Assembly (NCBI RefSeq): GCF_003702045.1
Contig: NZ_RBTP01000022.1
Coordinates: 124,001-188,000, forward strand
Source of the DNA: Pseudomonas viridiflava
GTDB taxonomy: Bacteria > Pseudomonadota > Gammaproteobacteria > Pseudomonadales > Pseudomonadaceae
Direction: 5' to 3'
Length of the DNA: 64,000 nucleotides
The notes under the pieces were generated by a model. The model had not been told where the DNA came from. It did no database searches and saw nothing but the letters and a program-made list of their open reading frames with translations. Positions 30,301 through 38,126 of this stretch are shown here, piece by piece. Position 1 is the stretch's first letter, and the number at the start of each line of letters is the position of its first letter. The position numbers and the translations under genes were made by a program.

Positions 30301-31006
30301 GGCCAAGGTAAGGGCGCAACGCGATGTAGGAGCGGACAATGACTTCGTTACCGATGAACACGTCCGCCTCTCCCTGACTCAAGGCTTCGAGCGCGCTGTA
30401 GAGGTTGGGGGCGATGACGATTTCGCTGTTCGGATAGATACGATGCACAACGCCGAGGTCCGCGTAGCCGTCCAGCAGTACAACTCTTTTGTCGGCCAGG
30501 CTCAACGAGGGACTGACATCGTTTCCGCGCCCCACAACGACGGAACGATCAGGCATGTACTCCGTTGAGAAAGCGAGCCCTTTGACGCCCCGCTCGAACC
30601 CGTTGGCACTGGTCAGGACATCGATATCGCCCTTGCGCAGTGCCTCGATGGCCTCTTCACGCTGGGCAAACCCCTTGACCTGCATCGACACATTCAACTG
30701 GTCGCCGACCAGCCCCAGGTAATCGGCACTGATGCCTTGGTAGCGATTGCGGTCACTGGTGATATCGATAGGTTCGTAGTCGGCAATGGCGATGCCGACT
30801 CTAATATTTTTGCGCTGCTCGAGCCATTGCCGGTCCGATGCATTCAGAGGCAGATCCTGAGTGGCCAGAAAGGGGGCGGCCAGGTTGAAGGGCAGGCTCT
30901 GCGCAGCCTTGGCTGACTGAGCGATAACAAGCATCAGCACAGACAGTATCGCGTACCAGACCCAATCACCCATCACCTTGCCTGTCACCCTGACAATGCC
31001 TTGCAT
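27356..31006 (-). CDS. BvgS-like unorthodox sensor kinase with two periplasmic solute-binding domains (RocS1-like)
   Basis: About 1216 residues. An N-terminal hydrophobic segment (WVWYAILSVLMLVIAQSAKA) acts as signal or anchor. Two SBP_bac_3 Venus-flytrap domains follow (NIRVGIAIADYEPIDI..; SVTVSTTQHPPYIYKD..), then a transmembrane helix (WVFWVVVVAVLVGLVSLVW), PAS, HisKA (FLAAMSHEIRTPMGAIIG), HATPase (NLVGNALKFT; YGGTGLGLSI), receiver (DAVITDCNMPGISG) and Hpt (LHRLKGAASLV). This is the BvgS/EvgS/RocS1 layout, a four-step phosphorelay. A TTG at 31078 opens the same frame but abuts the thrC terminator, so the ATG at 31006 is preferred; the exact start is uncertain. Likely partners are the adjacent LuxR-type and EAL regulators. 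The ligand is unknown. Confidence 0.85.
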   Translation of the reverse strand: MQGIVRVTGKVMGDWVWYAILSVLMLVIAQSAKAAQSLPFNLAAPFLATQDLPLNASDRQWLEQRKNIRVGIAIADYEPIDITSDRNRYQGISADYLGLVGDQLNVSMQVKGFAQREEAIEALRKGDIDVLTSANGFERGVKGLAFSTEYMPDRSVVVGRGNDVSPSLSLADKRVVLLDGYADLGVVHRIYPNSEIVIAPNLYSALEALSQGEADVFIGNEVIVRSYIALRPYLGLQIKFESALPPVGFAFAVREQEQRLLGLIDRALASIEPSVFREVIGRWTVGLGADLAGQRISLTGAERRWIVKHPSVTVSTTQHPPYIYKDKNGHWVGLNVDVLARISRMTGLQFIHREVASTQQSIEALRAGMADMNTTLAENPERRRFLDFTYSFGGNSWVFVVRSGSPADVSLASLEGQVLALPARHALEDQIRREYPLIQLKLTNTYEQARAMVESGVADATIQNEAGAYLYPAGQLKVARSVDGKWSPDRFSVIKSQPELLGILNKALEEFPVAELRSIRVKWLGSTLPQPSLWNRIPQWVFWVVVVAVLVGLVSLVWSGRLKAQIRQRLQVERQLSDQLAFKRALLDGIPNPIYVRDLKGRLISCNRSYEDSFNVSFEQMNGRRLTDVDLIPRSVAEQMQADYVRLLDDHQPIFADRMMELHGKRVDAWQWTVPFFGADGQLQGLLGGWIDITERKRLEQQLEEALRKADQANEAKSAFLAAMSHEIRTPMGAIIGLLELECAQALRLGQQPSEALKVAHRSAQELVVLVGDSLDLARIEAGGMQLSLAVTSLQGFFEGIVQLFAAQAQAKGLSLRLDVAEEVKGDYWLDPMRLRQVLHNLVGNALKFTRHGSVVVTVQASEASSSCEADESERLCICVQDSGVGIEPERQQQVFQPFTQASDDTASRYGGTGLGLSISRQLVELMKGDISLHSEPGKGTRIAIDLPLARVEHTGAPQPGQDAHGVISDQQNLYVLVVDDLSANRMVLTRQLEFLGHQVVSVADGESALQVWREDEFDAVITDCNMPGISGYALTQAIRRIEAQEMRQRCPVIGCTASALIDEGPRCEQSGMDGLLVKPLSLERLSDELAKWVREPTFDVHTLQRMTQANEQQMQRLLSELWKNLLHEHTALEASVHARDWNVLGASLHRLKGAASLVNALPLARACMALEESVSREADAETLERWPALEVAIGHLRADIEVRLVTVPQRSSTSG

Positions 31007-31071
31007 ACGTGCTTGCTTCACAACGACTGACTCATCTGTATGGGCTGAAAACTCCTGAAGTTTGGCACGTA

Positions 31072-31102
31072 GAAACAAGAAGGCCCGCCGAGGGGCGGGC
31101 CT
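31072..31102 (-). terminator. Intrinsic terminator of thrC
   Basis: AGGCCCGCC-GAGG-GGCGGGCCT is a perfect 9-bp stem with a 4-base loop. On the minus strand it is followed by TTCTTGTTT. It starts 24 bases beyond the thrC stop codon. Confidence 0.85.
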
Positions 31103-31125
31103 AAAGTTGTTACACGACGATTCCG

Positions 31126-32535
31126 TCAGAGCGGTTTTCCGCGGTTGCCGTGCTGGCTGACGAAAGCCTGTATGGCTTTCAGGTCGTTTGGCAGGACTGT
31201 GCAGCGTTCGTCACGCTCGAACAAATCAGACAAATGTGCAGGCAGCTCTAGCGCTTTTCCTACACCGGCTTTTTCAACCGCTTCAGGGAATTTGACCGGG
31301 TGAGCGGTCCCCAGAATCACCATCGGTGTATCCAGGCTGCGGCGGCATTCACGCGCGGCTCTGACGCCAATCGCAGTGTGCGGATCCAGAAGCTCGCCGG
31401 TTTTGGCGTAGACGTCGGTGATGGTTTCACAGGTCTGTTCGTCAGTAACGGCCAACGAATCGAACAGCTTGCGCGTCTCGGTCCAGCGTTCTTCGTCGAC
31501 GCTGAAGCCGCCGCCTTGCTTGAAGTTGTTCATCAGACCGGCAATGGCCGAACCGTTGCGACCATGCATGTCGAACAGCAGGCGCTCGAAGTTCGACGAC
31601 ACCATGATGTCCATCGACGGCGACAGCGTGGCGTGCAGGGTTTCCTTGACGTACTGATTGCCGCTCATGAAGCGGTGCAAGATGTCGTTGCGGTTGGTGG
31701 CGACGATCAACTGATTGATCGGCAGCCCCATGTTGCGGGCCAGGTAACCGGCGAAGATGTCGCCGAAGTTGCCGGTCGGTACGGAGAACGACACCGAACG
31801 TGCCGGACCGCCCAGTTGCAGCGACGCATGGAAGTAGTAAACGATCTGGGCCATGATCCGCGCCCAGTTGATCGAGTTGACTGCAACCAGACGCGTGCCT
31901 TTGAGAAAGCTCTGATCGGCGAAGCTGGCCTTGACCATCTCCTGGCAGTCGTCAAAATTGCCTTCTACGGCGATGTTGTGGATGTTGTCCCCGAAGATCG
32001 TGGTCATCTGACGGCGCTGGACGTCCGACACGCGGTTGTTCGGGTGCAGGATAAAGATGTCCACGTTGTCGCAGCGACGGCAGCCTTCAATGGCGGCAGA
32101 ACCGGTATCACCGGAGGTAGCGCCGATGATGACCACACGCTCGCCACGTTTGGCCAGCACGTAATCCAGCAGACGTCCGAGCAGTTGCAGCGCGAAATCC
32201 TTGAAGGCCAGCGTCGGGCCGTGAAACAGCTCCAGCACCCACTCATTACCGTTCAACTGACGCAGCGGTGCAATGGCGCTGTGGGAGAACACGCCGTAAG
32301 TTTCTTCAAGAATCTGTTTGAAATCGGCATCCGGGATGCTGCCCGTCACGAAAGGACGCATCACCCGGAACGCCAGTTCGTGGTATGGCAGACCTGCCCA
32401 GGAAGCGATTTCTTCCTGCGTGAAGCGCGGCAGGTTTTCCGGCACATACAAGCCGCCATCTGTGGCCAGCCCGGCCAGCAGGACGTCTTCGAAATTCAGA
32501 GCAGGCGCTTGGCCGCGAGTACTGATATAGCGCAT
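31126..32535 (-). CDS. thrC: Threonine synthase
   Basis: PLP enzyme converting O-phosphohomoserine to threonine. The 469 residues show the N-terminal MRYISTRGQAP, the PLP-lysine motif (HGPTLAFKDFALQLLG), the phosphate loop (GATSGDTGSAAIEG) and SFSVPTGNFGDIFAGY, typical of the longer class of threonine synthases. It follows hom on the same strand after 63 bases and ends at a strong terminator, so hom-thrC form a threonine operon. Confidence 0.96.
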   Translation of the reverse strand: MRYISTRGQAPALNFEDVLLAGLATDGGLYVPENLPRFTQEEIASWAGLPYHELAFRVMRPFVTGSIPDADFKQILEETYGVFSHSAIAPLRQLNGNEWVLELFHGPTLAFKDFALQLLGRLLDYVLAKRGERVVIIGATSGDTGSAAIEGCRRCDNVDIFILHPNNRVSDVQRRQMTTIFGDNIHNIAVEGNFDDCQEMVKASFADQSFLKGTRLVAVNSINWARIMAQIVYYFHASLQLGGPARSVSFSVPTGNFGDIFAGYLARNMGLPINQLIVATNRNDILHRFMSGNQYVKETLHATLSPSMDIMVSSNFERLLFDMHGRNGSAIAGLMNNFKQGGGFSVDEERWTETRKLFDSLAVTDEQTCETITDVYAKTGELLDPHTAIGVRAARECRRSLDTPMVILGTAHPVKFPEAVEKAGVGKALELPAHLSDLFERDERCTVLPNDLKAIQAFVSQHGNRGKPL

Positions 32536-32554
32536 GGCATCAAACCTTTGGTTT

Positions 32555-32595
32555 GAGCTACAAGCCTGCCGTCTGTAGCAGCAGGCTCGCAGCTT
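32555..32595. repeat. REP-like palindrome between hom and thrC
   Basis: GAGCTACAAGCCTGC and GCAGGCTCGCAGCTT form an imperfect inverted repeat of about 15 bases per arm, with GTCTGTA-containing spacing. Similar AGCTTGYAGC-type repeats are scattered between Pseudomonas genes. Here it lies inside the hom-thrC operon, where it could affect mRNA stability. Confidence 0.5.
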
Positions 32596-32598
32596 GAG

Positions 32599-33903
32599 TT
32601 AATTCAGATGTTCAACACGGATACGAACGACCGGGCCTACCACGTCCTGCAAGGCTTCCAGCGCTTCAATGGCGTCGTTGATACGCTGCTCGATCACGCG
32701 GTGCGTCAGCAGAATCATCGGCACCAGACCGTCATGTTCTTCGACTTCTTTCTGCATGATCGATTCGATATTGATGCCACGCTCGGACAAAATGCTCGCC
32801 ACTTGCGCCAGTACCCCTGGGTGATCCTTGGCCTGGATGCGCAGGTAATACGCGCTCTCGCATGCTTCAATCGGCAGGATCGGGTGAGCCGACAACGAAT
32901 CGGGCTGGAAGGCCAGATGCGGCACACGGTTTTCGGGGTCGGACGTCATGGCACGCACGACATCCACTAGGTCGGCGACGACCGAGGAAGCCGTCGGCTC
33001 CATGCCGGCACCTGCGCCGTAGAACAGTGTCGACCCCGACGCATCCCCATTGACCATCACCGCATTCATCACGCCATTGACGTTGGCGATCAGGCGGTCG
33101 GCCGGGATCAGCGTCGGGTGGACGCGCAGTTCGATTCCCTGCGCAGTACTGCGGGCAACGCCCAGGTGTTTGATGCGATAGCCCAGCGCTTCGGCGTAGT
33201 TCACGTCCGCCGTGGTGAGTTTGGTAATGCCTTCGGTGTAGGCCTTGTCGAACTGCAACGGGATGCCGAACGCAATGGACGCCAGGATCGTCAGCTTGTG
33301 CGCAGCGTCGATGCCCTCCACGTCAAACGTCGGGTCGGCTTCGGCGTAGCCCAGCGCTTGAGCCTCAGCGAGCACGTCGGGGAAGGTACGACCTTTCTCG
33401 CGCATCTCGGTGAGAATGAAATTGCCGGTGCCGTTGATGATGCCAGCCACCCAGTTGATGCGGTTGGCCGAGAGGCCTTCACGAATCGCCTTGATAACCG
33501 GGATGCCGCCGGCAACGGCGGCTTCGAAGGCAACGATGACACCCTTCTCGCGAGCCTTGGCAAAGATCTCGTTGCCGTGAACGGCGATCAGGGCCTTGTT
33601 GGCGGTGACCACGTGCTTGCCGTTTTCGATGGCCTTGAGGACCAGATCACGGGCAATGGTGTAGCCGCCGATCAGTTCGACGATGATATCGATTTCAGGA
33701 TTGCTCGCGACGGCGAACACATCGCTGGTCGTAGGCGTACCGGCAATCTGGCAGTTGGGGTTTGGTGTACGAACCGCGATCTGCGCAACCTCGATTCCGC
33801 GCCCGGCACGGCGGGCAATCTCCTCGGCGTTACGCGTGAGTACGTTGAAAGTACCGCCACCGACAGTACCCAGCCCACATATGCCTACTTTGACCGGTTT
33901 CAC
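32599..33903 (-). CDS. hom: Homoserine dehydrogenase
   Basis: NAD(P)H-dependent reduction of aspartate semialdehyde to homoserine, the branch to threonine and methionine. The 434 residues contain the Rossmann motif (GICGLGTVGGGTFNVL), the catalytic region (NRINWVAGIINGTGNFIL; EAQALGYAEADPTFDVEG) and a C-terminal ACT domain (YYLRIQAKDHPGVLAQVASI) for feedback control by threonine. The start is GTG at 33903, with GGGGAG seven bases before it. First gene of the hom-thrC pair. Confidence 0.96.
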   Translation of the reverse strand: MKPVKVGICGLGTVGGGTFNVLTRNAEEIARRAGRGIEVAQIAVRTPNPNCQIAGTPTTSDVFAVASNPEIDIIVELIGGYTIARDLVLKAIENGKHVVTANKALIAVHGNEIFAKAREKGVIVAFEAAVAGGIPVIKAIREGLSANRINWVAGIINGTGNFILTEMREKGRTFPDVLAEAQALGYAEADPTFDVEGIDAAHKLTILASIAFGIPLQFDKAYTEGITKLTTADVNYAEALGYRIKHLGVARSTAQGIELRVHPTLIPADRLIANVNGVMNAVMVNGDASGSTLFYGAGAGMEPTASSVVADLVDVVRAMTSDPENRVPHLAFQPDSLSAHPILPIEACESAYYLRIQAKDHPGVLAQVASILSERGINIESIMQKEVEEHDGLVPMILLTHRVIEQRINDAIEALEALQDVVGPVVRIRVEHLN

Positions 33904-34038
33904 TGATGAACTCCCCGAAAAACGGCCGATCCTGAATCGACCGTGGAAAACAGGCGCGTGTCTCCACGCGACCAGAGGTTAGCGAGACGACGGCAAGGCC
34001 GCCGCGTCAGCGTGCAGGGCTTGCGCGCCGACTCGAAA

Positions 34039-34779
34039 TTACTTGGCGCCAAGTGCCAGTTTGGCAACCTGAGCGGCAGGCTGGTAGCCCGGAATTACCT
34101 GACCATCGGCTAAAACAATTGCCGGCGTACCATTTACACCTATTGACTGGCCGAGTTCGTACTGCCTGGTGACCGGGTTGTCGCACTTGGCGGCCTTGAT
34201 GTCCTTGCCATCGACCATGCGGTCCATCGCGCCTTTACGGTCTTTGGAGCACCAGACCGCCTGCAGCTGCTGGTCACCCGGCGAGCCCAGACCCTGACGC
34301 GGGAACGCCAGATAGCGAACTTCGACGCCCATCTTGTTCAACTCGCCCACTTCTTCGTGCAGCTTGTGGCAATAGGGGCAGGTGGTGTCCGTGAACACAG
34401 TGATGTGCGATTTGGTTTCACCCACCGCCGGGTAAATCACCATCTCGTTGGCCGGAATGGCATTGATCGTTTTGGAAATGGCCAGACGCTCGGTCTTCTC
34501 GGTGAGGTTGACCGGTTTGCCGTTCTGGACCTGGAACAGGTAGCCCTGAACCACGAACTGGCCGTCTGCACTGGCGTACAGAACGCGGCCGCCTTTGAGC
34601 TTGACCTCGTACAGGCCATTCAGCGGGCTTGGCGCGATGCTTTCGACCGGCAGCTCAAGCTGAAGCGTATCAAGGGTCTTGCGGATAGCCTGATCAGCGG
34701 TTGCATCGGCTTGGGCAAAGGTACTGAACGTGCCGGCCAGTGCAACGACGGCAGCAACAAAAATCTGGGGCAAGCGCAT
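34039..34779 (-). CDS. dsbC: Thiol:disulfide interchange protein DsbC
   Basis: Periplasmic disulfide isomerase. The ATG at 34779 has AGGAG five bases upstream, giving 246 residues; the frame runs open further but without support. Signal peptide MRLPQIFVAAVVALAGTFST, cleaved near AQA. An N-terminal dimerisation domain (LNGLYEVKLKGGRVLYASAD) precedes a thioredoxin fold with the active-site TTCPYCHKL and the cis-Pro loop GVNGTPAIVL. A second Cys pair (VWCSKDR, AKCDNPV) matches the structural disulfide of DsbC. It lies between xerD and hom, the common Pseudomonas order. Confidence 0.95.
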   Translation of the reverse strand: MRLPQIFVAAVVALAGTFSTFAQADATADQAIRKTLDTLQLELPVESIAPSPLNGLYEVKLKGGRVLYASADGQFVVQGYLFQVQNGKPVNLTEKTERLAISKTINAIPANEMVIYPAVGETKSHITVFTDTTCPYCHKLHEEVGELNKMGVEVRYLAFPRQGLGSPGDQQLQAVWCSKDRKGAMDRMVDGKDIKAAKCDNPVTRQYELGQSIGVNGTPAIVLADGQVIPGYQPAAQVAKLALGAK

Positions 34780-34924
34780 GAAAACTCCTATGACGGCGGA
34801 CAGACGGAACACTGCGCAAACAATGACACTCGGTCTGGTTCTGCGAAACCGGCAAAGCCTATCACATAAGCCCTGTAACACCGACCCGGACGACCGCCAG
34901 ACGCAGGGTAATTTGCAACCGAAA

Positions 34925-35821
34925 CTATCCGCGAGGATGGTGCCTGGCATGCATTTCCTGCAGCCGTGCACGGGCTACATGGGTGTAAATCTGTGTGGTG
35001 GAGAGATCGCTGTGGCCCAAGAGCATCTGTACCACGCGAAGATCGGCCCCGTGGTTGAGCAAATGAGTGGCGAACGCATGCCTAAGGGTATGTGGCGACA
35101 GGGATTTACCGATACCGGCAACGGTCGCCTGATGCTTGATACGATGCCAGAACGTCTGTCGGGTCATCTGCTCGCCTCGCTGGCTGGGGAACAGTACATC
35201 GCTGGGCCGGCCGCCCAGCAACTCGTCGCGGGCACCGCGCATGTAGCGCTCGACCCAGACAATGGCTTCCTCTCCCATAGGCACAAGACGCTCCTTGCTG
35301 CCCTTGCCCATCACACGCAACACGCCCTGCCGCAGATTGACCTGCTCCAAGGTCAGGCTGATCAATTCGGTTACCCGTAAACCACACGCATACAGCACCT
35401 CAAGCATGGCGCGATCACGCTCGCCAATAGGCTCACTCAGGTCAGGGGCGGCCAGTAACGCTTCAACGTCGGCCTCGGACAACGATTTGGGCAAAGGCTT
35501 GCCCAGCTGTGGCATGTCGATTTGCAGAGTAGGATCGACCGCGATCAATTTTTCACGCAGCAGGTAACGATAGAAGCCACGGGCACCTGACAGGAAGCGC
35601 GCGGTAGAGCGAGGTTTGTAGGCCTGATCCACGCGCCATGCCAGGTGATCGAGAATCGCCTCACGCCCGGCACTGGGTAGATCGATACCGCGCTCCTGCA
35701 GCCAGCCGTGGAACAGGGCAAGGTCGCTGCGATAGGCGTCGCGCGTGTTATCGGACAGGCCCTTTTCAAGCCAGAGGGCATCTAGAAACTGGTCGATAAG
35801 CGGGTGGTCGATCGCAGGCAT
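34925..35821 (-). CDS. xerD: Site-specific tyrosine recombinase XerD
   Basis: With XerC resolves chromosome dimers at dif. 298 residues from the ATG at 35821; a GTG two codons earlier is less likely. The N-terminal SAM-like core-binding domain (IDQFLDALWLEKGLSDNTRDAY) precedes the catalytic domain with Arg (ACGLRVTEL), Lys (GKGSKERLVP), the HxxR motif (SPHTLRHAFATHLL), His (GHSDLSTTQ) and nucleophile Tyr (IYTHV). This is the housekeeping XerD by sequence and by its place upstream of dsbC, not an integron or phage integrase. Confidence 0.96.
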   Translation of the reverse strand: MPAIDHPLIDQFLDALWLEKGLSDNTRDAYRSDLALFHGWLQERGIDLPSAGREAILDHLAWRVDQAYKPRSTARFLSGARGFYRYLLREKLIAVDPTLQIDMPQLGKPLPKSLSEADVEALLAAPDLSEPIGERDRAMLEVLYACGLRVTELISLTLEQVNLRQGVLRVMGKGSKERLVPMGEEAIVWVERYMRGARDELLGGRPSDVLFPSQRGEQMTRQTFWHRIKHQATVAGIGKSLSPHTLRHAFATHLLNHGADLRVVQMLLGHSDLSTTQIYTHVARARLQEMHARHHPRG

Positions 35822-35876
35822 GGTCACTCGAAATTTGTGCGGATACGTAAAGGTGGATCATTAAACACCAGACAAC

Positions 35877-35905
35877 AAAAAAGCAGCCCGAAGGCTGCTT
35901 TTTTT
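35877..35905. terminator. Bidirectional terminator after rplS
   Basis: AAGCAGCC-CGAA-GGCTGCTT is a perfect 8-bp stem with a stable 4-base loop, flanked by an A run on the left and a T run on the right. It ends the rpsP-rimM-trmD-rplS operon on the minus strand. Confidence 0.9.
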
Positions 35906-35923
35906 ATGCATCGAAAAACGGTA

Positions 35924-36274
35924 TCAGGACAGTTTTTCTTTGATGCGAGCTGCTTTACCGGACAGGTCACGCAGGTAGTACAGTTTGGCCTTGCGAACGT
36001 CACCGCGACGTTTCACAGCCATGCTGTCGATTTGCGGGCTGTAGGTCTGGAAAGTACGCTCAACGCCAACACCGTTGGAGATTTTACGAACAGTGAAAGC
36101 ACTGTTCACGCCACGGTTACGCTTGGCAATTACAACGCCTTCAAAGGCCTGCAGACGAGCGCGGTCGCCTTCCTTCACTTTCACCTGAACGACAATGGTG
36201 TCGCCCGGGGCAAAGGTAGGGATCTCTTTGGTCATCTGCTCTGCTTCGAGGGCAAGAATGATTTTGTTAGTCAT
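35924..36274 (-). CDS. rplS: 50S ribosomal protein L19
   Basis: Large-subunit protein at the 30S-50S interface. 116 residues with the family signature [20 protein letters not shown] and [25 protein letters not shown]. Last gene of the rpsP-rimM-trmD-rplS operon, 44 bases after trmD and followed by a strong terminator. Confidence 0.97.
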   Translation of the reverse strand: MTNKIILALEAEQMTKEIPTFAPGDTIVVQVKVKEGDRARLQAFEGVVIAKRNRGVNSAFTVRKISNGVGVERTFQTYSPQIDSMAVKRRGDVRKAKLYYLRDLSGKAARIKEKLS

Positions 36275-36318
36275 GCTGGTGCTCCTAAGGTAATCCGTCT
36301 GGATCGACCATCGATACG

Positions 36319-37071
36319 TTAACTATCGTCCCGCTCGCGGATGTATTCCGCCAGCAGCTTCTTCTCTTCTCCAGAAAGCGAGCGGCTTTCCAGAAGATCA
36401 GCGCGTCGTTCATAGGTCCGCCCGAGGGACTGCTGTAAACGCCAACGCCGGATGTGCGCGTGATTGCCACTTAGCAACACGTCGGGAACACGCTGATCCG
36501 CATACACCTCAGGTCGGGTGTAATGCGGGCAATCCAGCAGACCGTCCGTGAAGGAATCTTCCTCCGCGGAGTCCACATGCCCTAAAGCTCCAGGCAGCAG
36601 TCGCGTAACCGCGTCAATCAGGACCATCGCCGGTAGCTCGCCACCGGAAAGAACATAGTCACCAATCGACCACTCTTCATCGACATGAGCCTCAATAAAG
36701 CGCTCGTCAATGCCTTCATAACGACCGGCGATGAGGATAATCGCTTCCTCCTGCGCCAGTTCGCGTACCGCAGACTGATCCAGCTTGCGGCCTTGTGGCG
36801 ACAGGTAAATCACCTTCGCCGCACCCCCTGCCGCTTGCCTGGCCTGAACCAGAGCATCTTCGAGGGGCTTGATCTTCATCACCATGCCCGGACCACCGCC
36901 AAATGGGCGATCATCCACAGTGTGATGGCGATCAGAGGTGTAATCCCGCGGATTCCAACAGGTCAGCTGCAAGAGCCCCTGTTTCACCGCACGGCTGGTA
37001 ATGCCGTATTCGCTGATGGCGGAAAACATCTCGGGAAACAAACTGATGACTTCTATGCGTAGGCTAGCCAT
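36319..37071 (-). CDS. trmD: tRNA (guanine-N1)-methyltransferase
   Basis: SAM-dependent SPOUT enzyme methylating G37 of tRNAs to prevent +1 frameshifting. 250 residues from the ATG at 37071 ([16 protein letters not shown]), five bases after rimM. Knot-fold motifs [24 protein letters not shown] and [15 protein letters not shown] are intact. An open frame extends to 37140 over rimM but is not supported by family length. Confidence 0.97.
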   Translation of the reverse strand: MASLRIEVISLFPEMFSAISEYGITSRAVKQGLLQLTCWNPRDYTSDRHHTVDDRPFGGGPGMVMKIKPLEDALVQARQAAGGAAKVIYLSPQGRKLDQSAVRELAQEEAIILIAGRYEGIDERFIEAHVDEEWSIGDYVLSGGELPAMVLIDAVTRLLPGALGHVDSAEEDSFTDGLLDCPHYTRPEVYADQRVPDVLLSGNHAHIRRWRLQQSLGRTYERRADLLESRSLSGEEKKLLAEYIRERDDS

Positions 37072-37076
37072 GGCAT

Positions 37077-37616
37077 TCAGAAGTCCGCATCCCAATCCAC
37101 CTTCATCTCGCCAGCACCCAGGTCGACTGCCAACACGCATTGCTCTGTATAGGGCAACAGGCGCTCACGATCATCCAGGCTGCCCGCGCAGGGCTTTACA
37201 ACCATTACATCGTTCGAACCGGTTTCGAGCAGGTGATCGATCTTCCCGAGCAATTGCCCGAGTTGGTCAATGACCTTGAGGCCTTCAAGCTGGTACCAGT
37301 AGTACTCGCCATCGTCCAGATCAGGGAACAGGTTACGCGGCACGCAGATTTCGTAACCGGAAAGAAGACGGGCTTCTTCGCGATCGTCGAGACCTTTGAG
37401 CTTTGCGACCAGAAACTTGCTCTGCAAGCGTCCGCTGACCAGCTCAACCTGCTTATCAACGCTGCCTTCGCGCCGAAGCGTCCAGGTTTTGTAGTCCAAC
37501 AGGTTTCCAATCGGATCAGTAAAGGAAAAAACCTTCACTTCGCCGCGAACGCCATGAACTGAGTAAATCTTGCCAATGACGATCAGATCGTCGGCAGGTG
37601 CAGGCGTCGCGTTCAT
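37077..37616 (-). CDS. rimM: Ribosome maturation factor RimM
   Basis: Assists 16S rRNA processing and 30S head assembly, binding S19. 179 residues: an N-terminal RimM domain ([21 protein letters not shown]) and a C-terminal PRC barrel ([20 protein letters not shown]). It lies five bases from rpsP and five from trmD, so translation of the operon is tightly packed. Confidence 0.96.
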   Translation of the reverse strand: MNATPAPADDLIVIGKIYSVHGVRGEVKVFSFTDPIGNLLDYKTWTLRREGSVDKQVELVSGRLQSKFLVAKLKGLDDREEARLLSGYEICVPRNLFPDLDDGEYYWYQLEGLKVIDQLGQLLGKIDHLLETGSNDVMVVKPCAGSLDDRERLLPYTEQCVLAVDLGAGEMKVDWDADF

Positions 37617-37621
37617 AAGAC

Positions 37622-37879
37622 TCAGGCCGCAGCCTTTGCCTTGTTGTGCTCTTTGAGCAGCTGTGCAACGCGCTCAGAAGTTTGTGCACCTACGCTCAAC
37701 CAGTAGTTGACGCGCTCTTCGTTAACGGACAAACGGATTTCCTGACCACGGGCAACCGGGTTGAAGAAACCAATTTGTTCCTTGTGGGAACCGTCACGAG
37801 CGTTGCGGCTGTCGGTTACGGTCAAGTGGTAAAACGGGCGCTTTTTGGAGCCGCCAAGGGCAAGACGGATGGTTAGCAT
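37622..37879 (-). CDS. rpsP: 30S ribosomal protein S16
   Basis: Small-subunit assembly protein of 85 residues ([35 protein letters not shown]). The start at 37879 gives the normal length; the frame is open upstream without support. First gene of the rpsP-rimM-trmD-rplS operon; a candidate promoter lies about 75-100 bases upstream. Confidence 0.97.
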   Translation of the reverse strand: MLTIRLALGGSKKRPFYHLTVTDSRNARDGSHKEQIGFFNPVARGQEIRLSVNEERVNYWLSVGAQTSERVAQLLKEHNKAKAAA

Positions 37880-37951
37880 TGAACATCGTTCCTGTAGTCG
37901 GTGCTGCAAATCTAAGATGCACAGCGGGCATAGGTGCCCGAAAGGCCGCAT

Positions 37952-37979
37952 ATTCTAAGGAATATCCCGACTTTTGCAA
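37952..37979 (-). promoter_or_regulatory. Candidate sigma-70 promoter of the rpsP operon
   Basis: On the minus strand TTGCAA (37979-37974) and TAGAAT (37957-37952) are separated by 16 bases. The expected transcript start lies about 65 bases before the rpsP ATG. Confidence 0.5.
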
Positions 37980-38051
37980 ATGTCTTTTTCCGGCGCCTAT
38001 AGGCGTGCGGTTCAGATTTGCCGGAGCGCTGTCGGTGTGACAGCGGGTAGA

Positions 38052-38070
38052 AGCCCGCAAAACGCGGGCT
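38052..38070 (-). terminator. Probable terminator of ffh
   Basis: AGCCCGC-AAAAC-GCGGGCT is a perfect 7-bp stem, 57 bases beyond the ffh stop codon. The following minus-strand sequence (TCTACC) has only a poor T run, so it may be partial. Confidence 0.45.
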
Positions 38071-38126
38071 GAGCGGGGTTTCCCCCCCATGCGGGACGCG
38101 CGCAAGACACCACGCGCGCGACACAA

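Noticed and set aside
34925..35821. Tyrosine recombinase as a mobile-element integrase
   Set aside because: Sequence and context (beside dsbC, length 298) identify the housekeeping XerD; no element boundaries are seen nearby.
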